Source: Nitzschia sp. pyKryTriq1 (taxonomy: Eukaryota > Bacillariophyta > Bacillariophyceae > Bacillariales > Bacillariaceae). From it: a stretch of DNA of 64,000 nt. Below, in pieces: positions 1 to 10,769 of this stretch. Under the pieces are notes generated by a model, which searched no databases, had not been told where the DNA came from, and saw nothing but the letters and a program-made list of their open reading frames with translations. Location of the stretch: contig OY101121.1 of assembly GCA_956465555.1 (NCBI GenBank), positions 2,194,722-2,258,721 on the forward strand. The letters run 5' to 3'. The translations under genes were made by a program, and so were the position numbers. Position 1 is the stretch's first letter. Each line of letters starts with the position of its first letter.

Positions 1-461
1 GTGAGCTTTTCTCTCATGTTGTTCATGTTCGTTGTTTGTTGTTTTTGGATACTCTTCGAAAGGAAGGAAGTCATAATGACTTTTGATTAATAGGACTAAT
101 GCGTGGAAATATTTCATCCAACAGTATTCTCCCAAAATAACGCACCGACCGCCGCACTCTAACTTTTTAAACTCTTCTCATGACCCATGACCACAAAAGT
201 ACCGGTAGTTATGGTCTACCGTATGCTGTTACAGTAACTCAATATCTGCACCACTACCCCACAAGACTTTGACTGGCGGCACGAGCCATCCACCGCATCT
301 GATGCTGAAACGATCGTTCCGGTACAAGCGCAGTAAAAATAATAGTCACATCAAGCAATCATCGAAGGGTCTCCAGCAACCGGCTGTCGGTACTACTGCA
401 CGAATATTGAGGACAATTACATCATTGCATTGACACTGTAAACTGTAAATTCCACGGGAGG
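1..461. other. Intergenic, upstream of the CTD phosphatase gene
   Basis: No coding region can be supported. The stretch contains one TACCGGTA-type word near 200 and AT-rich sequence, and is presumably the 5' flank of the gene that starts at 462. Confidence 0.5.
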
Positions 462-3105
462 ATGAGTTCGGGTAGTAGTAGCGGCGAGCGATCACCCAAA
501 AGCACAAATGTCTCGTTGCCGGAGAATCTGGTCCTTCAGAGTTGGAAGTCCAAACCTGGTTCTTTGGTTCGAGTGGGTGAGACGATTGCCGTGGCATGCT
601 CGAAAGAAGCCTTGGAGGCGTCTTCGTCTGCTGCATCGCCCGCTTCGGCTCCTGCCATTACGTCGTTGTCGGAACACAAGCGGCCGAACCGAAGACGGCG
701 TGTCGTTCCTTCGGCGGCGGCAGCGGCAGCTCCACCTGCAACTTCTGTTGGCAAGCCCAGCACGGCTCCTTCCAACAGCAGCACATCTGATCCAATAGCT
801 AGCATCCAACAGCGCCTCGCTGGGAAGCTATCCTCAGACAAAGCTTCATCGTCGAAAGAAGAAGGCAAAGGATTGTCTGGTCAAGGGTTTCCTGACGCGG
901 CATCGTCGACAACCTCTTCCACCAAAACAAAAGATGCCTCCAACGTGCCCATCTTGGCCCCGGCTACTGGAATTTTACGAATACTTCCGCATCCAGAATC
1001 AATCGAAGCCTTACCCTCGCATCTTGTCATTGGGTGCATTGACGAATGTTTGCATCCAGCCTTTTTGGAAGGACTTTGTGTCGTTTGTGGAGAATCCATG
1101 ATCCGTCGGGGCGAAGCAGACGACGAGGAGGATGACGAAGACCAAGTTGTGAGTCCCAATGTCTCTGTTCCGACTTTTGACGCTACAACCTCTACGAGAA
1201 ATACTAGTAACAAGCCCAAAACGTCCCAAGTGACAGTCTCGGGTGGGGTCACCATGACAGTTTCCGCCGCAGAAAGCCGAAAAATGGCACAACAAGATAC
1301 GGAACGGCTGTTGCATCAAGCCAAATTGTCACTCGTGCTGGATTTAGATCACACCTTGGTACACGCCACCGCCGACCATCGGGCGCAACAATTTCATGGC
1401 AAGGACGATGTTCGAACCTTGCGATTGCCCGTCATGGAGGGCATGGTGGGGGCTCCGGTGCCCGGTCAACCTCCCATGTTCATGCAACATCATGTCAAGC
1501 TGCGGCCTCATATCAAAACATTTCTACAAAGTGTTCAGCCGGATTACGAACTAACTGTATATACTGCAGGGACCAGACAATATGCCGAAGAGATCACCAT
1601 TGTCTTATGTCGGCACATGGTCGGGTCTACCAGGGATATCGATGATCTTGAACGACTTCGGTATCAAGTCCACATGGCTGAAGTGGAATTCCATCGAATC
1701 CAATCCCTTCACCAAACGTTTCCAATGCAACAGTCGTTTGATGACAAGAATACGGATGTAATCGGGGATACGAAAAAGCGCAAAATAGAAAATTCTTCGA
1801 GTAGTGATGATGCAGCAGATGTAAACGCGGATGAGACGGGCACGAAACGGAAAAAGGTATCCTTTGGCGTACCACAAGATAGCAACGATCAGGATGACGA
1901 ACAAGACAGCAAACCAGCCGCAACTACCACCACCACCACCTCTCATAAGAATCTGAAAAGTGATCACATCACCAAAGACCAATTGGAAGCACTCCGGAAG
2001 GAATTAATCGATGCAGAAGAATTGGAAAAGAAAGCGTGGGAATGCCGACAAAAGTTATTTGGAAGTCGTGTGGTATCCCGCACGGATATTCGAGATTTGG
2101 GACGAGATGTCAAAAGTCTGAAGCGAATCTTTCCGTGTGGTGGTACTATGGCAGCCGTTTTGGACGATCGAGAAGATGTATGGGCCAATGCGGCGGACAA
2201 TTCTCAGGATACCATCAAGGGAGAACCGCCTGACAACTTGTTGCTGGTACGACCGTACCACTGGAAACCTTTTATAGGTTTCGCGGATGTGAATAATAGT
2301 GCCGGGGAAGACTTATCGGGGGATCAACAGGGGACTAATGGCGAAGATCCGAACGTCGAAAAGGATGTTCAACTAATGTGGACATGCCGCATACTTAAGG
2401 GGCTTCATCGACGCTTCTATCGACAAGACATGAACAATCGCAAGACTGTTCCAGAACTATTGGCGCAAATGCGATCTCAGGTCTTGCGAGATTCGACGTT
2501 GGTACTTTCAGGGCTGGTACCGCTGCATAAGAAGTCGATCGGTGCCAAGCAGACGCGACCGCCCATTGTGCGATATGCTCAGAGTTTAGGGGCCAAGGTA
2601 CGTACGAGTACAGGACATGTTTCATGGTTATGCCGTATTTGTCTGGAATCATGTGAGCTAACCATTGGGACGGGTCCATTACTTCTTTTCACTTGATAAA
2701 TATATGCAGCTGGTGGATAATGTGGAACCGGGTGTCACACACGTGGTAGCCGCAAAGGATGGAACCGACAAGTGCATAGCGGCTCGAAAGACGCCTGGTT
2801 GTGTTCTAGTCAAAGCTTCATGGCTAGTAGAATGCTATTGGAGTATGACCCGTCGAGACGTGAAACTTCATTTACTGGGCGGCGAACAAGCACCCGCCGC
2901 AGCCAACAAGGCTAATAACAATAGCAGCAGCAGCAGCAGCAACAACAATAACAACAACACCAGCAGCAGCAAACAGCACCGGCCTGCTTTGCAAGAATCC
3001 AAAGTCGAAAACGAGCCGCGTGGCGATGTCAGTGATATCAGTAGTACTGGAAGCGAGGCAGATGATGATTTTGCAGCTGCATTTGAGGACGAAATGATGA
3101 GCTAG
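462..3105 (+). CDS. FCP1: FCP1-type RNA polymerase II CTD phosphatase
   Basis: Two exons, 462..2597 and 2710..3105, joined in phase 0 across a 112-bp GT-AG intron, give 843 residues. FCP1 removes phosphate from the C-terminal domain of RNA polymerase II in the nucleus so that the enzyme can be recycled. The N-terminal part has the biotinyl-like segment typical of FCP1 (LQSWKSKPGSLVRVGE, APATGILR) and a C-rich C.HP...GLCVVCG patch. The catalytic DxDxT motif is DLDHT at residues 294-298, followed by LRPHIKTFLQ and the second acidic motif VLDDRED near residue 568. The BRCT domain is split by the intron: SLGAK ends exon 1 and VDNVEPGVTHVVAAKDGTDK begins exon 2. An acidic, poly-Ser/Asn tail follows. 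Without splicing the frame ends at 2696 and the BRCT domain is lost. The gene converges on the ZIP transporter gene. Confidence 0.93.
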
Positions 3106-3108
3106 ACT

Positions 3109-3150
3109 TGGCTAAATTAGACGATGCACTTTATCGCTGCTTTATACAGT
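3109..3150 (+). repeat. Partial copy (A) of a dispersed repeat
   Basis: This sequence, just after the FCP1 stop codon, shares CTAAATTAGAC, TGCACTTT and CGCTGCTTTA in the same order with the copies at 5264, 10355 (reverse) and 18302. The left half (CTCTCGACCGTCAAG) is missing here. Confidence 0.55.
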
Positions 3151-3343
3151 ATGAGATATAGCAATTTTTTTAATATTATGTAATATAGGGTTACCGATTC
3201 TTCCTCCGGCGGGAGGGACATGGCTAGTACTATCGAAGAGTGAATGAATCTCTAGAGAGGGGAATTTTCTAGCGTGATAAGAGTAAACAGTCAGTCGACT
3301 AAAAATCTTCCATCGATGATGATGATGATGTTGATTCGTAAAA

Positions 3344-4471
3344 CTACAACTCTGCATGATCATGGTGGTTGTGGTCGTGGCCGTGGTGTTCATGATGATG
3401 ATGTCCTGCATGGGCATGGTGGTCATGGTGATGTTCATGGTGGTGGTTGATGTGTATTTCGCTCATGACCTGGCGTTCGCCGCGGGCATAATGCTCCTGC
3501 TGATGGTGGTGATGATGATGATGATCGTCCTTGGCAGGTGGCGCATGATGGTGGTGGTGGACTTTCTCCTGATGGGCAGCAGGATGCCCATGATTATGAT
3601 GTCCATGACTATGGCCATGATGTCCTCCCTCCATTTCTTCCAACCGACTGACTGCATACAGAAAGGCGATTCCGGCACCAAAAAAGATGAGTTGCGCCAA
3701 TCGAAATTTCAACGTGGCCTTTTCTTCTAGCAACTCGGGTAAAATCGTACAGGCGGCCAAATAGACGAAACCTCCGGCGGTGACATAAATCAACGCATCT
3801 CCCGCAAATCCCTCCAAGAGAATCCCCACCACTGTCCCGGCCATGGCCGCCAAGGCAGTTCCAAACTGTGCCAAAATCGCTTGCTGTTTGCTGTACCCAT
3901 TCTTGACGAGAATGGCAAAATCTCCCAATTCGTGTGGGATTTCATGAAACAAAATCGAAAGAGTCGCCAGTCCTCCACGAGACTTGAGCAAGGAAATGAC
4001 ACTGGCGTCGGGATCGGATATACTCGAAAAAGAGGCTCCAATGGCAAGTCCATCGGTGAAATTGTGCATGGCATCGGCTGCTAAATTCAATAGAACTGCA
4101 GAAGTTTTCAACTCTTCGTGATGGTGATTGTGGTGCTCCTTTTCACTGTCACTGTCCTTTCCCTTTCCGTGGCTGGAATGCGAGTGACCGCCACCGAGCG
4201 ATCGCAGTAGCATATCCGCCACGAGAAAGATTGTGAAACCCAAGAGCACCCACAATCCTACATCGCCTCCTCCGCCCGCATGCGGAATGGTGTGCAAAAA
4301 GACATCCCCCAACAGCCCCCCCGCAGCCATGGCCTGACCTAGGGCCAGTATCGAACTGTTTTCGCCTTCCCCACTCGCGTAGTGAGGAAACAGCAGCAGC
4401 AACACATTGGGTGCCAAACTAATCAATGCCGTGGACGACAGCGCAGCGATGATGGCATTCTGAGACACCAT
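3344..4471 (-). CDS. ZIP-family metal transporter, SLC39A7 (KE4)-like
   Basis: 375 residues from the ATG at 4471; the open frame continues upstream only from a non-ATG codon, so this start is preferred. ZIP transporters move Zn2+ (or Fe2+, Mn2+) into the cytosol; the SLC39A7 subgroup works in the ER or Golgi. About seven to eight hydrophobic segments are visible. The metal-site helices carry NLAADAMHNFTDGLAIGA and ILFHEIPHELGDFAILV, which match the HNFxDG and HEIPHE signatures of the family. Two cytosolic or luminal His-rich regions occur: HSHSSHG...HHNHHHEE between early helices and a very long His/Asp run over the last 80 residues. The His tail is longer than usual for the family and probably binds metal. 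The gene converges on FCP1. Confidence 0.92.
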   Translation of the reverse strand: MVSQNAIIAALSSTALISLAPNVLLLLFPHYASGEGENSSILALGQAMAAGGLLGDVFLHTIPHAGGGGDVGLWVLLGFTIFLVADMLLRSLGGGHSHSSHGKGKDSDSEKEHHNHHHEELKTSAVLLNLAADAMHNFTDGLAIGASFSSISDPDASVISLLKSRGGLATLSILFHEIPHELGDFAILVKNGYSKQQAILAQFGTALAAMAGTVVGILLEGFAGDALIYVTAGGFVYLAACTILPELLEEKATLKFRLAQLIFFGAGIAFLYAVSRLEEMEGGHHGHSHGHHNHGHPAAHQEKVHHHHHAPPAKDDHHHHHHHQQEHYARGERQVMSEIHINHHHEHHHDHHAHAGHHHHEHHGHDHNHHDHAEL

Positions 4472-5410
4472 AATATCGCTCGTTCGTTCGTTTGTTCGTT
4501 CAATTGTTGTGTTGCTCACAGTATTACTCTGAGCTCGAAGTATTCGCAATGTAGCTAGAATAACCTACAATAGTAATAGTCTACTCCAGACTCGCATCGT
4601 GTCCATGGTCGATTCTCGAGAAGAGGTACCAGACACCAGACACCGCAGGGAAGAAGGCAACAATAAATAAGGGAGACACTTCTCGTATCTTTTGCCCTGT
4701 TTTGACTTGATGGACTCCAAAACTCGAGAAAGTGGGGGCGGGCGGGAGGAGTAATAGCGGGGGCGAAAGAAGAGAAAGAAACAGGGGAGATGTGGAAAGT
4801 CAAAAAGAGACTTCAGATTTTAGCGCTGCGCGTGCGTGCGTGGGTGTGTTGGAGAGTGTTGCTCATGATGATTCGAAGGAATCGAATATCGAGACACGCG
4901 GCGAATGATTCTGTATAATTCTGAAGGATTCGGAGAGAAGTGCTCATAATTTTAGTAAGCGGACATTACGCTAAAGAGACACGAGAGTTTGTAACATGGG
5001 TGATGGTGCAACAAAACCGATGACTTCTCCGACCAAAATTCTTGTGCGGTGCTTCCGCATTCCGCGCGCAAGCCCCGGTAAATAAATGCAGAGCGAACGA
5101 CTTCCACTATTTTTTCCTCACTTCAGCTATCTCTCTCTACTCTAGAGTAGTAGAGCATCACTAGTAGCTCTTTTCTATGTTACCTGGAGTAGAGATATAT
5201 TTGGAGAAGCACTCCCGTATCCCTATTGGCTGCTGGGTCCAGCATATTCTATTGAAGAGAGATTCATTGCTCTCGACCGTCAAGGTAGTAACTAAATTAG
5301 ACAGTGCACATTTACGCTGCTTTACGATATTTTCTAGAGTAGTAGCTCTGCTCTATGTTAGCTAGGGTAGACATAGATTTGGGGAATCACTTCCTTACCC
5401 CTATTAGGTC
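4472..5410. other. Intergenic with repeat and local duplication
   Basis: No gene can be supported. The region contains CGTTCGTTCGTT-type short repeats next to the ZIP start, purine-rich sequence, a dispersed repeat copy (5264..5330) and a degenerate local duplication (5168..5254 against 5346..5456). Confidence 0.5.
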
Positions 5411-5456
5411 TCAGGCCGATCCTGATTCTTCCTCTGGCTGCTGGGTCCATATTCTA
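5168..5456. repeat. Local direct duplication overlapping the end of the DUF2358 gene
   Basis: The segment about 5168..5254 resembles about 5346..5456. Both run TCTATGTTA, a GGTAGA/AGTAGA word, TTTGG.GAA, CC.TATT.GG and TGGCTGCTGGGTCC, ending at ATATTCT. The right copy continues into the last codons of the DUF2358 gene, while the left copy lacks about 25 bp and is non-coding. Confidence 0.55.
5264..5330 (+). repeat. Dispersed repeat, copy B
   Basis: Contains TTGCTCTCGACCGTCAAGG, then ACTAAATTAGACAGTGCAC and CGCTGCTTTACGATAT. The same order of words is found at 18302..18376 and, reversed, at 10355..10430. It lies between the two arms of the local duplication. Confidence 0.7.
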
Positions 5457-6325
5457 GACGCCACGTTCGGCAAGAGCGTCTCCAAAAAGGCCTGGGCAAC
5501 CGAAATGTCCCATTCTTCTTCGTGATGGCAAACGAGCCCCTCCTCGTCGAAATGATAGGTCGTTCGTCCGGTCCAGACTGGAAGCTTGGGATGCCACGGT
5601 AAATGCAAAACCCCTTGCAATCGCCATCGGGCTACAATAGCTGTTGTATCGGCCTCCAAAGATAAGAGTTCCGCAGTACTGGTGGCATGATCGAACAGAT
5701 GACTGGCCGCATTGATATATTTGCGCAACCCTTTCACTGGCATGTCTGGATCGGGCCCATCAAAGAAACAATCATCACGGTAAATAGTCGTATTGAGACG
5801 TCCCGTAATATAGTACCCCTTGTTGGTTTCCGGCCTCCAATCTTGTCGTATTATATCCATCCGCTCCTCCACAGTGGTGTGCCGATATTTGAGTTGCGAC
5901 ATTCGAATGGATCGGCATCCAGGGGGAGGACCAATCAAGTCGAGAGATTTGTGCCGAATCACAAGAAAGCGCATCATCATGTCCAATCCATCCAGCAGAT
6001 CCGCTGTCCGACGTTTTAGAAAAGGACACTTGATAGATAAAGAGCGGTTGTACCAAACGTCCATATGAGTGACACACCAAGCCTCGAGAGGCGATAATCG
6101 TGGCGATATTACCAATGAGGAGGATGAAGTCCCAGACGCTGCCTCTCCCACAATGATACTACCCACGTTATTGTTATTTTCATTCTCCGGAAACAAAAAG
6201 ACCGGCCCCACTAGTGGGGCACGCGGACTTGCACTGGATTGCCTGGTTGTTACTCCTACAAAACTGTAGGCACCCATCCAGTGCCGAAGAAGCAGCGCTA
6301 CAGCCAAAAGGCGACGGGACGTCAT
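5411..6325 (-). CDS. Plastid-targeted DUF2358 (NTF2-like) protein
   Basis: 304 residues from the ATG at 6325; an upstream in-frame ATG at 6388 would add 21 residues before the signal peptide and is less likely. The start MTSRRLLAVALLLRHWMGA is a signal peptide, followed by AYSFVGVTTR, an ASAF-like plastid entry site. The C-terminal half has the DUF2358 pattern: ERMDIIRQDWRPETNKGYYI, then TTIYRDDCFFDGPDPDMPV, GLRKYINAASHLFDHA, IVARWRLQGVLHLPWHPKLP and TYHFDEEGLVCHHEEEWDIS. Plant homologues are chloroplast proteins of unknown activity; the fold is related to SnoaL/NTF2 proteins. The gene is divergent from the RAP-domain gene. Function beyond plastid location is not known. Confidence 0.82.
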   Translation of the reverse strand: MTSRRLLAVALLLRHWMGAYSFVGVTTRQSSASPRAPLVGPVFLFPENENNNNVGSIIVGEAASGTSSSSLVISPRLSPLEAWCVTHMDVWYNRSLSIKCPFLKRRTADLLDGLDMMMRFLVIRHKSLDLIGPPPGCRSIRMSQLKYRHTTVEERMDIIRQDWRPETNKGYYITGRLNTTIYRDDCFFDGPDPDMPVKGLRKYINAASHLFDHATSTAELLSLEADTTAIVARWRLQGVLHLPWHPKLPVWTGRTTYHFDEEGLVCHHEEEWDISVAQAFLETLLPNVASRIWTQQPEEESGSA

Positions 6326-7134
6326 CGTCCTCGTTTTGGGTACAGTAGTAATGACACGTACGTAGTATTGACAATTTATTTGATACATGCAGGAGGGCCC
6401 GTATGGTCGAACTGTTATTTCTGGAGGAGCATGTGTACGGTATAAAATTGTTGAATAAAGTAGTAAGTGTTCTACGTCGTACTCGTCTGCTTATTCGGGA
6501 TCAGCCATCAGCTAGCCATCGGCCATCATCGATCATCGTCGTCAAACTTCAAAACGGAGAAGAAGAAAATATCCATCAACTTTCGCGAACGGTCTTGAAG
6601 ATCGAAGATCCTGAAACGACTATTCCGACCGACGTTTCAGGATGTCGGATGACGTACAGACAGACAGTACCAGTACGACGTACATACCGGTATTGCGACG
6701 TCTGTCCGTGGGACGACAGCGTCATTTTGCTGCCGACTGCCGACCACACACGCACGCACGTCGCTCGCTCATCAAGTAGCTCGGCCTTCTTCAAGCCACT
6801 TCAACTTGGCCGATCCAAGCGCGCCAGCTCTTCTTCGGCTGGTCGGATGCAGGATGCAGGAAGTTCGTCTCCAACTGGAACGACAATGAGCCGAAAAGCA
6901 CAAAGAAAGGGGTGGCCGAAGAAAACAAGGCATCCGCACGACGAACTGTGTATCCATTACATCAGCCCACATCTCGACCATTCCCCGCAAAAGGACTTGG
7001 TTGATTGATTCTTCGACTAGTCTACGTACGACGAGCGAGGAACACATCATTCCGAACGTCGTCCTCGAACAAGTACAGTAGTTAACGGGCTTATTATTGT
7101 ACCAAGAGTTATCGACCGCAGCAAAGCGACAAAA
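6326..7134. other. Divergent intergenic region between DUF2358 and RAP genes
   Basis: 809 bp. It contains an open frame (6403..7008) of Arg/Ser-rich composition that matches no family I recognise and is probably leader or promoter sequence. A TACCGGTA word lies near 6686 and repeated ACGTAC words are present. Confidence 0.45.
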
Positions 7135-10121
7135 ATGACAGGCTCCACCACCACTGTTTTTTCGAAACGAAAGATGCGACGAGTTGCGGCGTTTCTCCTT
7201 TCAGTGGCCGTTGCTCTGGACGGGACGATTGCTCTAGCTCTTAACAACAACAACGGGAACGGGAACAACAAGGGCTCGCGCATTATTTCTCCCAAAACGG
7301 CTGCTACAAGTACAGTAGGCGCCGTCTTGCCTCCACTCATCGAAAGTGGGACGAGACGACGACAGTACAAGTACACGCCCAACCCACAAGCTTCTTCTTC
7401 TTCTTCTTCTTCTTCGAGAAAGAAGAACTTCCGAAAGAAAGCACTAGTAGATAAGGCAGAACAGAGGTCGCTTCCTGAGATCATTCCACGCTTATCCGAT
7501 TTGTACCATTCTACCGCCGCCGAGCAGCAGCAGGTGAAACCACCTTCATTGGTCCAGGAGGACGCAACAAGTGGCGGTAGCAGCAGCAGCAGCAGCAATA
7601 CCAAAAAGAAAAATGAGGCGCAATGGATCAAATCAAGGCAACGCGAGGACCGTAACGACGGCGGTGAGCAAACATCATCATCATCATCATCATCATTGGA
7701 GGAGACGAATGAAAGTCAGAGTAGTGAACCTTGGAAGGCTAGCTTTCAATCTTCCATTCGAACACAAGGACGGATCAAGAAAGAGTTCAAGACTTTCAAC
7801 GTAGGAGAGTCACCCAACCTCAAAGCCAAACGCATCCTGAAGGCGTTTCTGTCCACACCCCCGACCCAATGCAATGCTGCCAACGTTGTCGGCGCCTTGA
7901 CCTTCAGTGCCAAAGCCTTGGGTTCTCGCAGAATAGAACCCGACGAGCAGCTTCGGAGTATGCTTTTTGAAACATTAGACGCCCTTTACATTTTGGTGGA
8001 TCAAAGACTCTTGTCGACAAGACAGCTTTGCAATGCTTGTTGGGCCATCGCCAAGCACTACGATCGAGACAATACTCTACTTCCGCCTCCACCAGAGGCC
8101 ACCTACCTTTCATCAGATGAGGCCCTCGGGACAGCGGAACGATGGGACATTCTGGAACTGCCGGATAAGATGAAGGAACAACAACAGCGAGTGGACGAGA
8201 CTGTGGACGAAATCGCTCGTCAACTCACGACCATTCTCGAAGAATCATCGGAGGAGCTTTTGCCGGGCACGGATGCGCCACCTCTACAGGCCAAGGTGGG
8301 AGAAATTTGTATGACGAGCTGGGCGTATGGTAAACTTCGTCCCCGGAGCACCCCACCGGGATGGGAAATCCCGCCCCAGCTTGGAAAGCTTCCCAATGCC
8401 AAAAGTGAGGCAGCGAAAATGGCTCGCACTACCAGTATGATAACCTTTGAGCAATGGGGATCCTTTGGTAGTGGTGACAAGAAAAAGAAGAACGACTATA
8501 AGGACGACGACGACCAGGAATCTTTGCCAGCTGAAAACGTTACTGGGAGACTGTTCGACGCAATTGGGGCATCATTGTGTCGAAGTCCGGCAGCCATGGG
8601 GATCGTCGATACCAAGAATGATGATGAAACCAACAATGGAGGCACGGTCTATGCATCTACTTGCTTGGAAACTTGTTCATGGAGTGAGCTTGCGAATGTT
8701 GGATGGTCTTTTGCTTCTCATGGCAGGTGCAAAAGCAAGGAATCACAAATGCTTCTGCAAGGGCTGGCGCGTGAGGCAAGCTTCCGCTTGGAAGTCGGGG
8801 GTGAAACCATGGGAGAGTTCTTAATCCGAGATATTGCCCAGCTTCTATGGGCGCTGGGGACTCTTCAAGCCGACAACTTTCGACTGGCAGATGATCTCGT
8901 GGGCTTGGTCGAAGCACTCTCCGGTTATCTCCGTCTCGGGGAAAAGGCGCCTTCCTTCGGTCGTGGGCGAAGGCTTCTCCGCTGGAGTTGTGCTGATCTG
9001 GTTCAAGTCGCACTTTCGCTGGCCCATGCTCGCATTGACGACTTGAATCTCTTACGTGCCATCTACGAAGAAAGTCACCACCGATTGCTGGAAGACGCCC
9101 ACAGTGATTTCAATGATCAAGACGGACGAAGCTCCTTCCGACCATGGGAAGTGAGTATCTTGTTATGGGCTCAAGCGCGTCTCTATCTCAAAGCCGAGCA
9201 AGATCCTCTATTCGAGGAGTTCACCGCGGATGCTCCCAAATTCTTCCTCTCATCACTATCTCGGAATCGTAAGACACTAGCTGAACGCGGCATTTGCTCT
9301 CAGGAGCAAGCCAACATTGTTTGGTCCCTGACTGTGCTCGAAAACCACCAATCTCAAGATGCCATCGAGCTCATCAGTAGAATTTTTCACGAAGCTGCTG
9401 ATGCGTGCAACGATCAAAACGCTATTCAGCTCGAGCATGCCCACCAGCTGTGGCAAGCTTACTTCCTGCTCGAAGAAGAGAGCCCAGAATCAGTGGCTAA
9501 TGTCCCGACTTGGTTTGCTAGTTATCTCCAGGATAAATGGAAACTCGAGAAGGCAAGGGGCAAGTTGAGCAGTGCCAGGCATAAATCATTGAGCCAAAGT
9601 CTTAACCTAATGGGCGTCCGTCACTTTAACGAGCACGACGAAGATATTGATGTCGCGATCGTTTTGAAAAAGGATGCTTCGTGGACGCATGAAACGGACT
9701 CCGAGGAGGACAAGCCAGGTGCCCATGTGTCGGTTGCTGTGGAATTTGATGGTCCCAATCACTTCACAAGAGAGAAAGATGGCGCGGAGAGATCCACGCA
9801 GCCACGTGCCCTCGGCCACACAGTTCTCAAATACAGGCTTTTGAAGAAGCAAGGCTGGACCGTCGTACGGGTGCCTTATTTTGAGTTTGATCGAATCCCA
9901 TTTTGGGCAAGTATGGTAAGTTCGGCGTTCCTTCGTTTGCTAGCTATGGTCAAAGTGCGACACCAACTCTAACAACCCGTTCTTCTCTGTCTCTCTACTC
10001 AAAGGAACGACAAAGATATTTGCAGCGGAAGCTGAAAACGCACGCCAACATCCAATTCAGCGAGGTTGACGTTAGCGAGTACAAAGCGCTTAAGCCAAAC
10101 CGAGAATCACGATTTGACTAG
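7135..10121 (+). CDS. RAP-domain protein, probable organelle RNA factor
   Basis: Two exons, 7135..9915 and 10005..10121, joined in phase 0 by an 89-bp intron (GTAAGT...AAAG), give 965 residues. RAP-domain proteins bind RNA and act in plastid or mitochondrial RNA processing and translation. The N-terminus (RRVAAFLLSVAVALDGTIALA) is hydrophobic and could be a targeting signal, but there is no clean ASAF motif. Residues about 40-220 are poly-Ser/Lys and disordered. The middle is made of helical repeats with recurring WA.AK / WSFASHG / LLWALGTLQ / LLWAQARL / IVWSLTVLE words, the usual FAST/OPR-like helical array. The RAP domain starts near residue 864 (VSVAVEFDGPNHF) and runs through LKYRLLKKQGWTVVRVPYFE; its last helix (ERQRYLQRKLKTHAN) is in exon 2. 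Without splicing the protein ends at 9972 and loses that helix. Confidence 0.88.
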
Positions 10122-10162
10122 AGGGATGCTTCTACTTGAGTCTTTCCTTGCACCAAAACAAA

Positions 10163-10201
10163 CAGGAGTATCTTGCAGGAGTATCTTGCAGGAGTATCTT
10201 G
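10163..10201 (+). repeat. Tandem repeat, 13-bp unit, three copies
   Basis: The unit CAGGAGTATCTTG occurs three times head to tail without change. Confidence 0.9.
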
Positions 10202-10354
10202 CACGCCAAACGGGTGTTCTTAGTCATTATTTTTCAAGTCTGCCAGTACTACTTTTTTGAAGCTTTTCCACCTCTTCGAGTGACTGTAGGAAGTCCTCTC
10301 TGAGTCTACTCCGCGGGCAGCCGTTAGTAGACTAGTGTTCGAGTAGAATTTAAA

Positions 10355-10430
10355 GTATATCGTAAAGCAGGGGGAAAGTGCGCTGTCGAGTTTAGCTACT
10401 CTGCTAGTCTACCTTGACGGTCGAGAGCAC
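10355..10430 (-). repeat. Dispersed repeat, copy C (reverse)
   Basis: Read on the minus strand it gives GTGCTCTCGACCGTCAAGG, then CTAAACTCGACAGCGCAC and CTGCTTTACGATAT, the order seen in copies B and D. It has about 11 extra bases after the GGTAG word. Confidence 0.7.
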
Positions 10431-10769
10431 CGAAGAAGAATCATCATCAATTTCTCTCCATCGATCTTTGATCTTGCTGCTTGCGCCGGCGGAACTACCG
10501 AACGTCAGACAGTGGTCCATCCAGTCGGAATATGGGACGTTAAGATTCGGTTAGGGTTTCGCACCGCGAGCGGGCCGACTTGAATACGTACTTTGCATTC
10601 CCCGCCAAAAAACGCAAACGTCATCCCCGACGACCACGACAACGATCGATAACCTTTTCGCTCCTCCGACAACCCCAGCAGATGGGATCGAGAATGGTGA
10701 GACCGTGTTGTGTATGAACCACCCATTCAGTGCAATTAGTATTCTTACAAAGCAGCCCAATACATCAAA

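Larger units (their letters stand above)
10122..10769. other. Intergenic between RAP and RPE genes
   Basis: Contains a 13-bp tandem repeat (10163..10201), a reversed dispersed repeat copy (10355..10430) and the RPE 5' flank. No additional gene is supported. Confidence 0.5.

Noticed and set aside
6403-7008. 201-codon open frame between two divergent genes
   Set aside because: Arg/Ser-rich, no domain, no family pattern and in a promoter-like region; kept as intergenic.
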